Part shown: piece after piece, positions 15,603-23,436 of the stretch | How the letters are laid out: each line of letters opens with the position of its first letter | How positions within the stretch are numbered: position 1 is the first letter of the stretch | NCBI GenBank assembly: GCA_049606855.1 | Contig: JBMYVY010000001.1 | Coordinates: 256,989 to 320,988 of the forward strand | From: JBELHR01 sp049606855 | GTDB lineage: Bacteria; Bacteroidota; Bacteroidia; Flavobacteriales; Flavobacteriaceae | DNA: 64,000 bases | Reading direction: 5' to 3' | Program-made: the position numbers and the translations under genes | Notes under the pieces: generated by a model | Database searches by the model: none | What the model saw: only the letters and a program-made list of their open reading frames with translations | Told to the model about the DNA's origin: nothing

Positions 15603-17405
15603 TTATAAAATTGTTGCTTTAATTTTTTTCCATATTCTCGTTAATCCTATCCCTGAAACAAGTGCCAAAGCCCCTGTTATCATTGCATAGTCATATTCTT
15701 TATACAAGATATATCCCGTGGTAAAGAGGCATCCATAAATTAAAAATAGCCCCATAATCATAGCCAAGATTCCAGCCGGTACCGACCATGGCTCATTATC
15801 AGTTATCAAATCCTTTTTGGATTTATTTAAAACGTGTTTCCATCCTGGACCACCAGGTTGTGTTTTCAGATAAAATCGTTCAAGAACCTCTTGATCCTCA
15901 GCCTTAGTTAAAAAAGTAACGGCTACCCAAGTGATTGTGGTTAGCAAGACTATCATTGGGAACTTCATATAAGCTGGGAATACTCCATCAACACTAAATA
16001 AATAATCCGAAACTGCAGTTATGTTGAATAGAATAGAAATGATCCCTGAGACGAACATGGCACTTATTTCACTCCATGCATTAATTCGCCACCAGAACCA
16101 TCTCAAAATAAATATAAGCCCTGTTCCAGCACCAAACATCAAAATATAGGTAAATAATTGAACTGCATTAGTCAGTAGTAGCGCAATAAAAGCACTGACA
16201 ACCATAAGGACAACAGTGGATAATCTTCCAACATTGACCAGTTCCTTTTCAGAAGCTTTTGGGTTAACCTGAACCCTGTAGAAATCGTTAACGATATAAG
16301 AAGACCCCCAATTTAAATGAGTCGAAATTGTAGACATATAAGCTGCGATCAAAGAAGCCAGTACCAGCCCCAATAACCCAGAAGGTAGTTTTGTTAACAT
16401 TGCAGAATAGGCCAAATCATTTCCTAATTTTCCATCTGACACATTGGGGAAAGCTTCTTTTATACTCGCCAAATCAGGATAGACTACGAGTGATGCCAAA
16501 GCTACTAAGATCCATGGCCATGGTCTTAAAGCATAATGCATAATATTAAAAAAGAACGTCGCTCCGATTGCATGATTCTCATTCTTTGCCGCTAGCATTC
16601 TTTGGGCGATATATCCTCCACCCCCTGGTTCAGCTCCAGGGTACCAAGAGCTCCACCATTGCACCGCTAAAGGAATTATCAAAAGTAAAATTACTTGTTC
16701 TTTGTTTGAGAAATCAGGTAAAAGACTAATCTTATCTGCAACTTGAGGATTAGAAATAAGTGCATCCAAACCTCCTACTTCAGGCAGGTTTACTAAATAA
16801 TATGCTGCACCTATGGCTCCCCCCATTGCTACAAAAAACAATAAAAAGTCGGTATAAACCACTCCTTTAAAACCTCCCAATGCAGAAAAAGCGACCGTAA
16901 TTAGTCCCGCAATTCCAACAGTTGCTAAGGGATCAAGACCGAGCATGATCTCTCCAATCTTTATCGCTGCGAGTGTTACCCCAGCCATAGCGAGAATATT
17001 AAAGATAATTCCTAAATAAACTGCTCTAAACCCTCTAAGAAAGTGAGCGGGTTTGCCCCCGTAACGCAGGTCATAAAATTCTAAATCCGTTGTTACTCCA
17101 CTTTTTCTCCAAAGTTTTGCATAAACAAATACGGTAAGAAGCCCCGTAATCAAAAAGGCCCACCATCCCCAATTTCCAGCAACTCCTTGTTGTCTAACAA
17201 GGTCAGTAACTAAATTTGGAGTATCTGTGGAAAACGTTGTTGCAACCATGGATAAGCCCAGCAACCACCAAGGCATATTTCGACCAGATAAAAAATATTC
17301 ACTTGAACTCTTTCCAGAAGTTTTTGATACATAAATTCCAATAAACAAGGTTATGGAAAAGAAACACACTATTAATGTGTAATCGAGGGTAGTTAATTCT
17401 ATCAT
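15603..17405 (-). CDS. Sodium:solute symporter family transporter
   Basis: A 600-residue SSS/SLC5-type transporter with about 14 membrane spans. Landmarks are the first-helix SEYFLSGRNMPWWLLGLSMVA, STDTPNLVTDLVRQQGVAG, the long GGFKGVVYTDFLLFFVAMGG, and STISTHLNWGSSYIVNDFYR, typical of sugar or anion symporters. Its partner gene encodes a NagB/PIG-L fusion and a LacI-type regulator diverges from it, so an amino sugar or N-acetyl amino sugar is the likely cargo; that part is inference. Promoter and operator lie in the 125-base gap to the regulator. Confidence 0.88.
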   Translation of the reverse strand: MIELTTLDYTLIVCFFSITLFIGIYVSKTSGKSSSEYFLSGRNMPWWLLGLSMVATTFSTDTPNLVTDLVRQQGVAGNWGWWAFLITGLLTVFVYAKLWRKSGVTTDLEFYDLRYGGKPAHFLRGFRAVYLGIIFNILAMAGVTLAAIKIGEIMLGLDPLATVGIAGLITVAFSALGGFKGVVYTDFLLFFVAMGGAIGAAYYLVNLPEVGGLDALISNPQVADKISLLPDFSNKEQVILLLIIPLAVQWWSSWYPGAEPGGGGYIAQRMLAAKNENHAIGATFFFNIMHYALRPWPWILVALASLVVYPDLASIKEAFPNVSDGKLGNDLAYSAMLTKLPSGLLGLVLASLIAAYMSTISTHLNWGSSYIVNDFYRVQVNPKASEKELVNVGRLSTVVLMVVSAFIALLLTNAVQLFTYILMFGAGTGLIFILRWFWWRINAWSEISAMFVSGIISILFNITAVSDYLFSVDGVFPAYMKFPMIVLLTTITWVAVTFLTKAEDQEVLERFYLKTQPGGPGWKHVLNKSKKDLITDNEPWSVPAGILAMIMGLFLIYGCLFTTGYILYKEYDYAMITGALALVSGIGLTRIWKKIKATIL

Positions 17406-17427
17406 AGTTTAATTCATATTGAATTCT

Positions 17428-17458
17428 CGAATATAGGTCACTTTTTGAAAATAACAAA
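17428..17458 (-). promoter_or_regulatory. Promoter of the symporter-NagB/PIG-L operon
   Basis: On the minus strand, TTTG (17455-17458), 19 bases, then TATATTCG (17428-17435). This matches the TTTG-N19-TAnnTTTG layout with one mismatch in the -7 element. It is 22 bases before the symporter start. Confidence 0.6.
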
Positions 17459-17463
17459 ACACT

Positions 17464-17485
17464 TTTGTGTGTTCGAGCACACAAA
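17464..17485. promoter_or_regulatory. Probable LacI-family operator
   Basis: A 22-base near-perfect palindrome, TTTGTGTG-TTCGAG-CACACAAA, centred on CG as LacI-family operators are. Only one base pair is mismatched. It abuts the -33 element of the symporter promoter and lies 46 bases before the start of the divergent LacI-type gene, so one bound dimer could control both directions. Confidence 0.7.
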
Positions 17486-17530
17486 TATATATAAATTATG
17501 TTATTCACAAAAAAAAATTAACTTAGCAGC

Positions 17531-18547
17531 ATGAAGAATAATTACACGATTGCTGATATCGCTAGACTTTCAGGGGTTTCCAAGGGGACTGTTGATCGTG
17601 TACTTCACAAAAGAGGGCGGGTTTCTACACAGGCCGAATCAAAGGTTAAAAAAGTTTTAGAGACTATTGATTATCAACCTAATATCATCGCCAAGCAATT
17701 AAAAAGAACTAAGGAATTCAGAGTTCTTTGCATTATACCAAATCCAAAACTTGACCCCTATTGGTCTCCCCTTTTTCGTTTGGTTGAAGAATACCAAAAA
17801 CCAAATAGCTTAAAGATTTCATTTCAGTTTCAATATTTTGATCCTTTTAATCAGTCTTCATTTATCGATTTATCAAATTCCTTAAAATTCGATCAAATTG
17901 ACCTGGTTATTCTTACTCCAATATTTTTCAATGAATCCATTTTTCTAATTTCCCAACTCAAACGGAACAAGATTCCATACATTACTTTTAATGCCAGCAC
18001 AGAGTTAACTGGAGGACTTAGTTTTATTGGTCAAAACCTGAGGCAAAGTGGACAACTAAGCGGGCATTTATTACAATTACTAGACCCAAACCCAGGAACC
18101 ATACTTTCATTTCACTTAAAGGAAGATTTCAATAATACGATTCATATGAAGAAGAAACAGGCGGGTTTGGAATATTACTTTGAAAAAAACCGAATTAACA
18201 AAAAAATCATCTCCATCAATTTAACGGAAGACAATCTTGACAAAATGATAGATGAGAATATCGATCTCTATCAGCCAAAAGGAATTTCTATTTCCAATTC
18301 CTTGGGACATTTGGTTGCGGAGCGATTAAGGGTAAATAAACTTGATATTCCTTTTATTGCTTATGATAGAACTGAGGAAAACGAGGCTTTTTTAAAGTCA
18401 GGTGAAATTGATTTTATTATTGAACAAAACCCTTATAAGCAACTTGAAACAGCTATTAAACTGGCACAAGATTATTTAATATTTGAAAACCAACCTAAGA
18501 ACCAATACGAAATACCTTTAGAAATTATTTCGAAAGAAAATTTATAG
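17531..18547 (+). CDS. LacI-family transcriptional regulator
   Basis: A 338-residue DNA-binding regulator. The N-terminal helix-turn-helix and hinge helix are clear: YTIADIARLSGVSKGTVDRV, RVSTQAESKVKKVLE and YQPNIIAKQLKR. The rest is a periplasmic-binding-protein-like ligand domain resembling the sugar-binding type (DLVILTPIFFNES, FIGQNLRQSGQLSGHLL, PFIAYDRTEENEAFL). It diverges from the symporter-NagB/PIG-L operon and has a matching operator in between, so it very likely senses an amino-sugar-related ligand. Repression or activation cannot be settled from sequence. Confidence 0.92.
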   Translation: MKNNYTIADIARLSGVSKGTVDRVLHKRGRVSTQAESKVKKVLETIDYQPNIIAKQLKRTKEFRVLCIIPNPKLDPYWSPLFRLVEEYQKPNSLKISFQFQYFDPFNQSSFIDLSNSLKFDQIDLVILTPIFFNESIFLISQLKRNKIPYITFNASTELTGGLSFIGQNLRQSGQLSGHLLQLLDPNPGTILSFHLKEDFNNTIHMKKKQAGLEYYFEKNRINKKIISINLTEDNLDKMIDENIDLYQPKGISISNSLGHLVAERLRVNKLDIPFIAYDRTEENEAFLKSGEIDFIIEQNPYKQLETAIKLAQDYLIFENQPKNQYEIPLEIISKENL

Positions 18548-18555
18548 CAGCCATC

Positions 18556-19086
18556 ATGAAGGAGAATATCACGAAAAGAGTTAATTGGCTAAGAAATACT
18601 CGAAAAATTCATAGAATATCTGGCATATTCCTTGCCTTATTTTTTGTCATTTTAGCCTTTTCTGGCTTGGCTTTGGCCTGGAAAAAAAATAGTTATGAAA
18701 TCCTAATGGCTAGGACACATTCAGGAATTTCAAATGATAGCAGTAATTGGTTAGCAATTGATTCACTAATTCACATAGCATCCTCAGCTGCCATTGATCA
18801 GGAGTTGGACAAAATAGATATTCGTCCAAATGATGGAATCGCAAAATTTATATTTGCACCTGATCAGCAAGAAATTCAAATAGATTTAACCTCTGGAAAT
18901 ATAGTATCCAATTCTATACGCTACTCGGATTGGTTTGAAAGGATTCATGACGGATCCTTACTCTCTAATAATTTCAAATTATTCTATAGTAGTCTCTTAG
19001 GAATTTCATTAATTCTCTTCTGCGTTACTGGCCTTTGGATGTACATTGAGCCAAAGAATATAAAAAAATTAAAAAGAAATAGATAA
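18556..19086 (+). CDS. PepSY-associated membrane protein (short form)
   Basis: A 176-residue protein with an N-terminal membrane span (about 22-44, FLALFFVILAFSGLALAW) and a C-terminal span (about 142-164). An exported loop of about 95 residues lies between them. RKIHRISGIFLALFF and SLLGISLILFCVTGLWMYIEP match the PepSY_TM pattern seen in iron-regulated and reductase-like membrane proteins. It begins 8 bases after the LacI-type gene and may be co-transcribed, but no functional link to sugar use is evident. No haem-ligand pattern beyond the histidine in KIHRI and RIHDG can be claimed. Confidence 0.7.
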   Translation: MKENITKRVNWLRNTRKIHRISGIFLALFFVILAFSGLALAWKKNSYEILMARTHSGISNDSSNWLAIDSLIHIASSAAIDQELDKIDIRPNDGIAKFIFAPDQQEIQIDLTSGNIVSNSIRYSDWFERIHDGSLLSNNFKLFYSSLLGISLILFCVTGLWMYIEPKNIKKLKRNR

Positions 19087-19091
19087 AATTA

Positions 19092-19099
19092 TATCTTTG
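19092..19099 (+). promoter_or_regulatory. -7 promoter element of the 19.1-kb coiled-coil membrane protein gene
   Basis: TATCTTTG on the plus strand matches TAnnTTTG and lies 22 bases before the start codon at 19122. Confidence 0.5.
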
Positions 19100-19121
19100 C
19101 CGAAATAAATTATCCCCTAAA

Positions 19122-19730
19122 ATGATGAAACACTATATATTTACAATGATGGCAATCATGACATTCAGCGTCATGACTGCTCAGAAGCCGGAAAACAAAA
19201 GGCTTATTGAAGAAAGTTTAACGAGTGCACCAATTGAGAGTCAATATGACATCATGGTTCAAAAATCTCCTGTTTATCAAGCCTATAAGAATATCAGGAT
19301 AGATTATGTGAACAAATTTTCTGTGAACCTGAAAGACAGTATCCAAGCGTATGATCAGAAGATTGAGTCTTTGAACAGCCTTTTAAACCAAGAAATCAGT
19401 AAAACGGAACAACTACAAGCTCATATCAATACGGATAAGACGACGATAGATGGACTAAACAAGGAAAAGGAAAGTTTTGAGGTATTTGGTATTATGACGA
19501 CTAAATCAACCTACTCTAGCGTGATGTTTGGAGTTATTGTCATCCTTTTAGTGGCTCTGCTATTATTCATCTACAGATTTAACAGTGCCAATTCAATTAC
19601 TCAAAAAGCAAAGCAAGATTTAAAGGAGCTTGAAGAGGAGTTTGACCAACATAGAAAGACCGCTCTGAAAAGAGAACAAAAGGCTATGCGTAGACTTCAA
19701 GATGAAATAAACAAAAACAAACAAGCATAA
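19122..19730 (+). CDS. Exported or membrane-anchored coiled-coil protein of unknown function
   Basis: A 202-residue protein with a signal peptide (MMKHYIFTMMAIMTFSVMTAQ) and a predicted periplasmic coiled coil (about 75-120). One membrane span follows (about 133-152, MFGVIVILLVALLLFIYRF), then a highly charged cytoplasmic coiled coil. The pattern (IESQYDIMVQKSPVYQAYKN... then LKDSIQ) recalls a widespread Bacteroidota family often mislabelled tRNA (guanine-N1)-methyltransferase. I see no methyltransferase fold here. The layout suggests a scaffold or envelope-spanning sensor, but that is inference. Confidence 0.6.
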   Translation: MMKHYIFTMMAIMTFSVMTAQKPENKRLIEESLTSAPIESQYDIMVQKSPVYQAYKNIRIDYVNKFSVNLKDSIQAYDQKIESLNSLLNQEISKTEQLQAHINTDKTTIDGLNKEKESFEVFGIMTTKSTYSSVMFGVIVILLVALLLFIYRFNSANSITQKAKQDLKELEEEFDQHRKTALKREQKAMRRLQDEINKNKQA

Positions 19731-19780
19731 TTGGCTGATTTTTACTATCTTAGGTAACTAACGTAGTAAAATCAGACATT

Positions 19781-20227
19781 ATGACGAGAGATAGAATTAT
19801 TTGGAGGCAAGCCATACTTATTTATTTAGGTATCGTTTGCTTCTTTTTATTGATGAAGGTTTTTAACCTGGACCAGATTGTTGAGTTGAGATTATTGAAT
19901 TTTGCAATTGTTTTTTGGGGCCTCAATACGGCTATAAAACTCAGCATTAAGAATGACACACCATCGGATTACTTATCTAATTTTTCACTAGCCATTATGA
20001 CGGCATCAACTGCATTAATTATGGTATGTGTTTCCTTAGTGGTCTACCTCGAATTTATTGATCCATCCTTTATGCAAGTAATGGAGCAAACTGGTATTTG
20101 GGGGAAAAATTTAAGCGTGCTCATGGTTGTCTTTGGTATTGCAGTTGAAGGCTTTGCCTCAAGTGTTATTAGCAGTTTCATCCTCATGCAATTTTGGAAA
20201 CAAAAATCCACTAGATTGGTAAATTAA
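19781..20227 (+). CDS. Small integral membrane protein of unknown function
   Basis: A 148-residue hydrophobic protein with four likely membrane spans (about 9-24, 38-53, 65-87 and 108-135) and short charged ends. I do not recognise the family with certainty; the arrangement is loosely DUF4199-like. It starts 50 bases after the coiled-coil gene, with an inverted repeat in the gap, and ends at a bidirectional terminator. The two genes may form a pair. Confidence 0.6.
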   Translation: MTRDRIIWRQAILIYLGIVCFFLLMKVFNLDQIVELRLLNFAIVFWGLNTAIKLSIKNDTPSDYLSNFSLAIMTASTALIMVCVSLVVYLEFIDPSFMQVMEQTGIWGKNLSVLMVVFGIAVEGFASSVISSFILMQFWKQKSTRLVN

Positions 20228-20263
20228 TAAAAAAGCCTCTGCAAAATGCAAAGGCTTTTTTAT
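20228..20263. terminator. Bidirectional terminator between the 19.8-kb membrane protein gene and valS
   Basis: Stem AAAAAAGCCT(C)TGC with GCA(A)AGGCTTTTTT, one internal mismatch, flanked by A- and T-runs between converging genes. Confidence 0.85.
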
Positions 20264-20272
20264 TACAATCTT

Positions 20273-22900
20273 TTACGAGAGTCCTTCAATACTAGCTTTT
20301 AGCGTAACTATCTTTGCTTGAGCATCTGCTTGTTTCTTACGCTCCATTTCAATAACCTTTTCAGGAGCATTATTCACAAAGCGTTCGTTGCTAAGTTTTT
20401 TCTCAACACTTTTTAGGAACCCTTGAGTATAATTCAATTCTTCCCTTAGTTTTTCAAGTTCAGCTTCTAAATCAACAGCCTCCCCTATAGGAATGTATAG
20501 TTCCATAGATTTAACTCTATAGGTCAAAGAACCCGAAACGGCCTCACCTACTAGAATTATTTCATTAATGTTTCCTAACTTTTTAACTATGGACTCGTTA
20601 AATTTAAGCCCCCCCTCTTTGAGGTAGGATAGAGATAATTCCTCTTTAAAACTAATTTGTTTATCCTTTCTAATGGTTCTAATACCACTAATAATATCTT
20701 TAGAAATATTCATACGATCCAAAATCTCTTGATTCACTTCTCCCAATTCCGGATAGTTAGAAACTATTAAAGCCTCTTGCGGAGATCTTTTGGAAATATG
20801 TTGCCAAATTTCTTCTGTAAGAAAAGGCATAAAAGGGTGTAAAATCTTTAAATTGTTCTCAAACAGTCCAATAACCTCTTGGTATAAATCTGGCGAAATA
20901 CCGGCTCCAAAATCCGGTTTTACAGCTTCCAATAGCCAAGATGAAAAATCATCCCAGATCAATTTATAAATACTCATTAAGGCCTCTGATAATCGATATT
21001 CTTCAAATGAACTATTGATTTCATCAAGGACCTGATTAAATCTACTTTTATACCACTCAATAGCTTCCTTTGCACTATCGGAAATCACCACATCTTGATC
21101 GATTGACCAACTGTTTACTAATCTAAAAGAATTCCATATTTTGTTAGCAAAATTTCGTCCTTGAGCGCACAAATCTTCATCAAACATCAAGTCATTTCCT
21201 GCAGCAGAACTCAATAAAAGCCCTACTCTAACACCATCAGCACCATATTTTTCTATAAGATTTATAGGGTCAGGTGAATTACCTAAGGATTTTGACATTT
21301 TTCTACGTTGCTTATCACGTACCAATCCTGTGAAATAAACATTCTTGAAAGGGGGTTCTTTTCGATACTCATACCCCGCAAAAATCATTCGAGCAACCCA
21401 GAAAAACAAAATATCTGGACCGGTAACTAAATCATTTGTGGGGTAATAATAATTAATTTCCTCATTATCAGGATTATTAATTCCATCAAAAACTGAAATT
21501 GGCCATAACCATGAGGAGAACCAAGTATCCAAAGCATCTTCGTCCTGTTTAATCTCAGAGACGCTCACCGATCTACCTAACTTATCTGAAGCTAAAGCTG
21601 CCGCTTCATCAATAGATTCCGCAACAACAAAATCATTTACTCCTTCTCCATAAAAATAGGCTGGAATTTGGTGACCCCACCATAACTGTCTTGAAATGTT
21701 CCAATCTCTAATATTCTCTAACCAATGGCGATATGTATTGTTGTAATGTTTAGGGTGCAACTTTATTTCTTCATCCTCAAGAACAGCTTTTAATGCTGGT
21801 TTGACTAGATCTTCCATTCGCAAAAACCACTGAGCCGAAATCTTAGGTTCAATTACAGCTTTAGTTCGTTCAGAAGTTCCCACCTTATGCATGTGAGATT
21901 CTACTTTTTCCAGCAATCCTAAATCTTTTAATTCCTCAACAATTTCTTTCCTAACTACAAAGCGATCTTTTCCTTTATATTGTAAGCCAGCATCATTTAA
22001 TGATCCGTCATCGTTGAGAATATCTATCACCTCAAGCTTATGCTTTTCTCCGAGCTCTTTGTCATTTGGATCGTGAGCAGGAGTTATTTTAAGACACCCT
22101 GTACCAAACTCCATATCTACATATTCATCCTCAATAATCGGAATCACACGATTTGCAATTGGCACTAAAACTTCTTTTCCCTTTAAATCACTATAACGCG
22201 AATCATTGGGATTGATACAAATAGCAGTATCACCTAATATTGTTTCTGGTCTAGTAGTCGCAATCGTTATTTTGCGGTTTTCTCCTTTAATATTATAGTT
22301 AACATAATAAAGATTTCCTTGCTTTTCTTCATATACAACCTCTTCATCAGAAAGGGTTGTTTTCGCTTCAGGGTCCCAATTTACCATTCGGTAACCACGA
22401 TAAATATCCCCTTTTTTGTACAAGTCAACAAAAACCTTCGTTACCGATTCATTTAATTGAGGGTCCATGGTGAAGGTTGTTCTTTCCCAATCACATGAAG
22501 CTCCCAATTTTTTTAATTGCTCTAAGATAATACCCCCATGGGTATCAGTCCATTCCCATGCATGTTTCAAAAATTCTTCACGACTGAGATCTTCTTTGTT
22601 GATTCCTTCTGAAGCCAATTTGGCAACTACCTTAGCTTCTGTAGCTATCGATGCATGATCCGTACCTGGAACCCAACATGCATTGAATCCTTTTAATCGA
22701 GCTCTCCTAATTAAAACGTCTTGAATGGTGTTATTCAACATATGCCCCATGTGGAGGACTCCTGTCACATTTGGTGGAGGAATTACAATAGTATAGGCTT
22801 CTTTCTCATTAGGTGTTGAATGAAAGTAATTATTTTTCATCCAATATTCATACCATTTATCCTCAACTGAATTGGGGTTATATTGCGTTGGAATTTCCAT
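20273..22900 (-). CDS. valS: Valyl-tRNA synthetase
   Basis: An 875-residue class I aminoacyl-tRNA synthetase that charges tRNA-Val. Present are the HIGH-type motif HMGHMLNN (about 51-58) after VIPPPNVTGVL, the editing domain with TTRPETILGDTAICI, and DWNISRQLWWGHQIPAY. The KMSKS loop is RKMSKSLGNSPDP. The anticodon-binding domain and the C-terminal coiled-coil arm (about 805-875, rich in Lys and Glu) complete it. It is monocistronic with its own promoter and terminator. Confidence 0.97.
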   Translation of the reverse strand: MEIPTQYNPNSVEDKWYEYWMKNNYFHSTPNEKEAYTIVIPPPNVTGVLHMGHMLNNTIQDVLIRRARLKGFNACWVPGTDHASIATEAKVVAKLASEGINKEDLSREEFLKHAWEWTDTHGGIILEQLKKLGASCDWERTTFTMDPQLNESVTKVFVDLYKKGDIYRGYRMVNWDPEAKTTLSDEEVVYEEKQGNLYYVNYNIKGENRKITIATTRPETILGDTAICINPNDSRYSDLKGKEVLVPIANRVIPIIEDEYVDMEFGTGCLKITPAHDPNDKELGEKHKLEVIDILNDDGSLNDAGLQYKGKDRFVVRKEIVEELKDLGLLEKVESHMHKVGTSERTKAVIEPKISAQWFLRMEDLVKPALKAVLEDEEIKLHPKHYNNTYRHWLENIRDWNISRQLWWGHQIPAYFYGEGVNDFVVAESIDEAAALASDKLGRSVSVSEIKQDEDALDTWFSSWLWPISVFDGINNPDNEEINYYYPTNDLVTGPDILFFWVARMIFAGYEYRKEPPFKNVYFTGLVRDKQRRKMSKSLGNSPDPINLIEKYGADGVRVGLLLSSAAGNDLMFDEDLCAQGRNFANKIWNSFRLVNSWSIDQDVVISDSAKEAIEWYKSRFNQVLDEINSSFEEYRLSEALMSIYKLIWDDFSSWLLEAVKPDFGAGISPDLYQEVIGLFENNLKILHPFMPFLTEEIWQHISKRSPQEALIVSNYPELGEVNQEILDRMNISKDIISGIRTIRKDKQISFKEELSLSYLKEGGLKFNESIVKKLGNINEIILVGEAVSGSLTYRVKSMELYIPIGEAVDLEAELEKLREELNYTQGFLKSVEKKLSNERFVNNAPEKVIEMERKKQADAQAKIVTLKASIEGLS

Positions 22901-22928
22901 TATATTCGTTTAATTATATTTTAAGACA

Positions 22929-22936
22929 CAAATTTA
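22929..22936 (-). promoter_or_regulatory. -7 promoter element of valS
   Basis: TAAATTTG on the minus strand, a TAnnTTTG match, 28 bases before the valS start. I see no clear T-box-like or attenuator structure in the short leader. Confidence 0.5.
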
Positions 22937-22993
22937 CAATTATCCCTTAAAACTATTTTTACAAAAATTGTATTTTTACTAAAAATTATACCC

Positions 22994-23407
22994 ATGAAAC
23001 ACCTATTTACCTTATTTGCATTATTTCTTGGACTAAATTTAAGTCATGCTCAAGAAAGTACAGAACCCGTAATTGAATTCGATTCAATTAGTATTAATTA
23101 TGGAAGAATTTTAAAAGGTTCAGATGGACTCAAAGTTTTTAAATTCAAAAACACAGGAAATGAACCCTTGATGATTACAAGAGTTGCTTCAAGTTGTGGA
23201 TGTACCGTTCCAAAGAAACCCGAACAACCAATAATGCCTGGGGAAACAGGAGAGATCGAAGTCCTATATGACACTAAGAAGCTAGGAAGAATCTCAAAGA
23301 GCATTTATGTAATGTCTAATGCTTCTGATCCTAGAATCACTTTGAAAATTAAAGGGGAAGTGGTAAAGGAGTTTCCAAAGGAGGAACCTACAAGTGATAA
23401 ATCATAA
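22994..23407 (+). CDS. DUF1573 domain protein (exported)
   Basis: A 137-residue secreted or periplasmic protein: signal peptide (MKHLFTLFALFLGLNLSHAQ), then one Ig-like DUF1573 domain. The domain carries INYGRILKGSDGLKVFKFKN, the conserved VASSCGCTVPKKPEQPIMPG with its SCGCT motif, and ISKSIYVMSNASDP. The family is abundant in Bacteroidota and lacks a defined biochemical role; the vicinal cysteines are invariant in it. It is monocistronic, between valS and a converging protease-like gene. Confidence 0.88.
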   Translation: MKHLFTLFALFLGLNLSHAQESTEPVIEFDSISINYGRILKGSDGLKVFKFKNTGNEPLMITRVASSCGCTVPKKPEQPIMPGETGEIEVLYDTKKLGRISKSIYVMSNASDPRITLKIKGEVVKEFPKEEPTSDKS

Positions 23408-23436
23408 AAACAACAGGCTTCGGCCTGTTTTTTTTT
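23408..23436. terminator. Terminator between the DUF1573 and aspartyl-protease-like genes
   Basis: Stem AACAGGC/GCCTGTT (23412-23418 with 23423-23429) around a stable TTCG loop, then eight T on the plus strand. The minus strand also has a T-rich tract after the stem, so it can serve both genes. Confidence 0.9.

Noticed and set aside
17411..17436. Second LacI operator around GAATTCTCGAATAT
   Set aside because: It contains CTCGAA but its flanks do not form an inverted repeat and it overlaps the -7 element; only the 17464-17485 palindrome is convincing.
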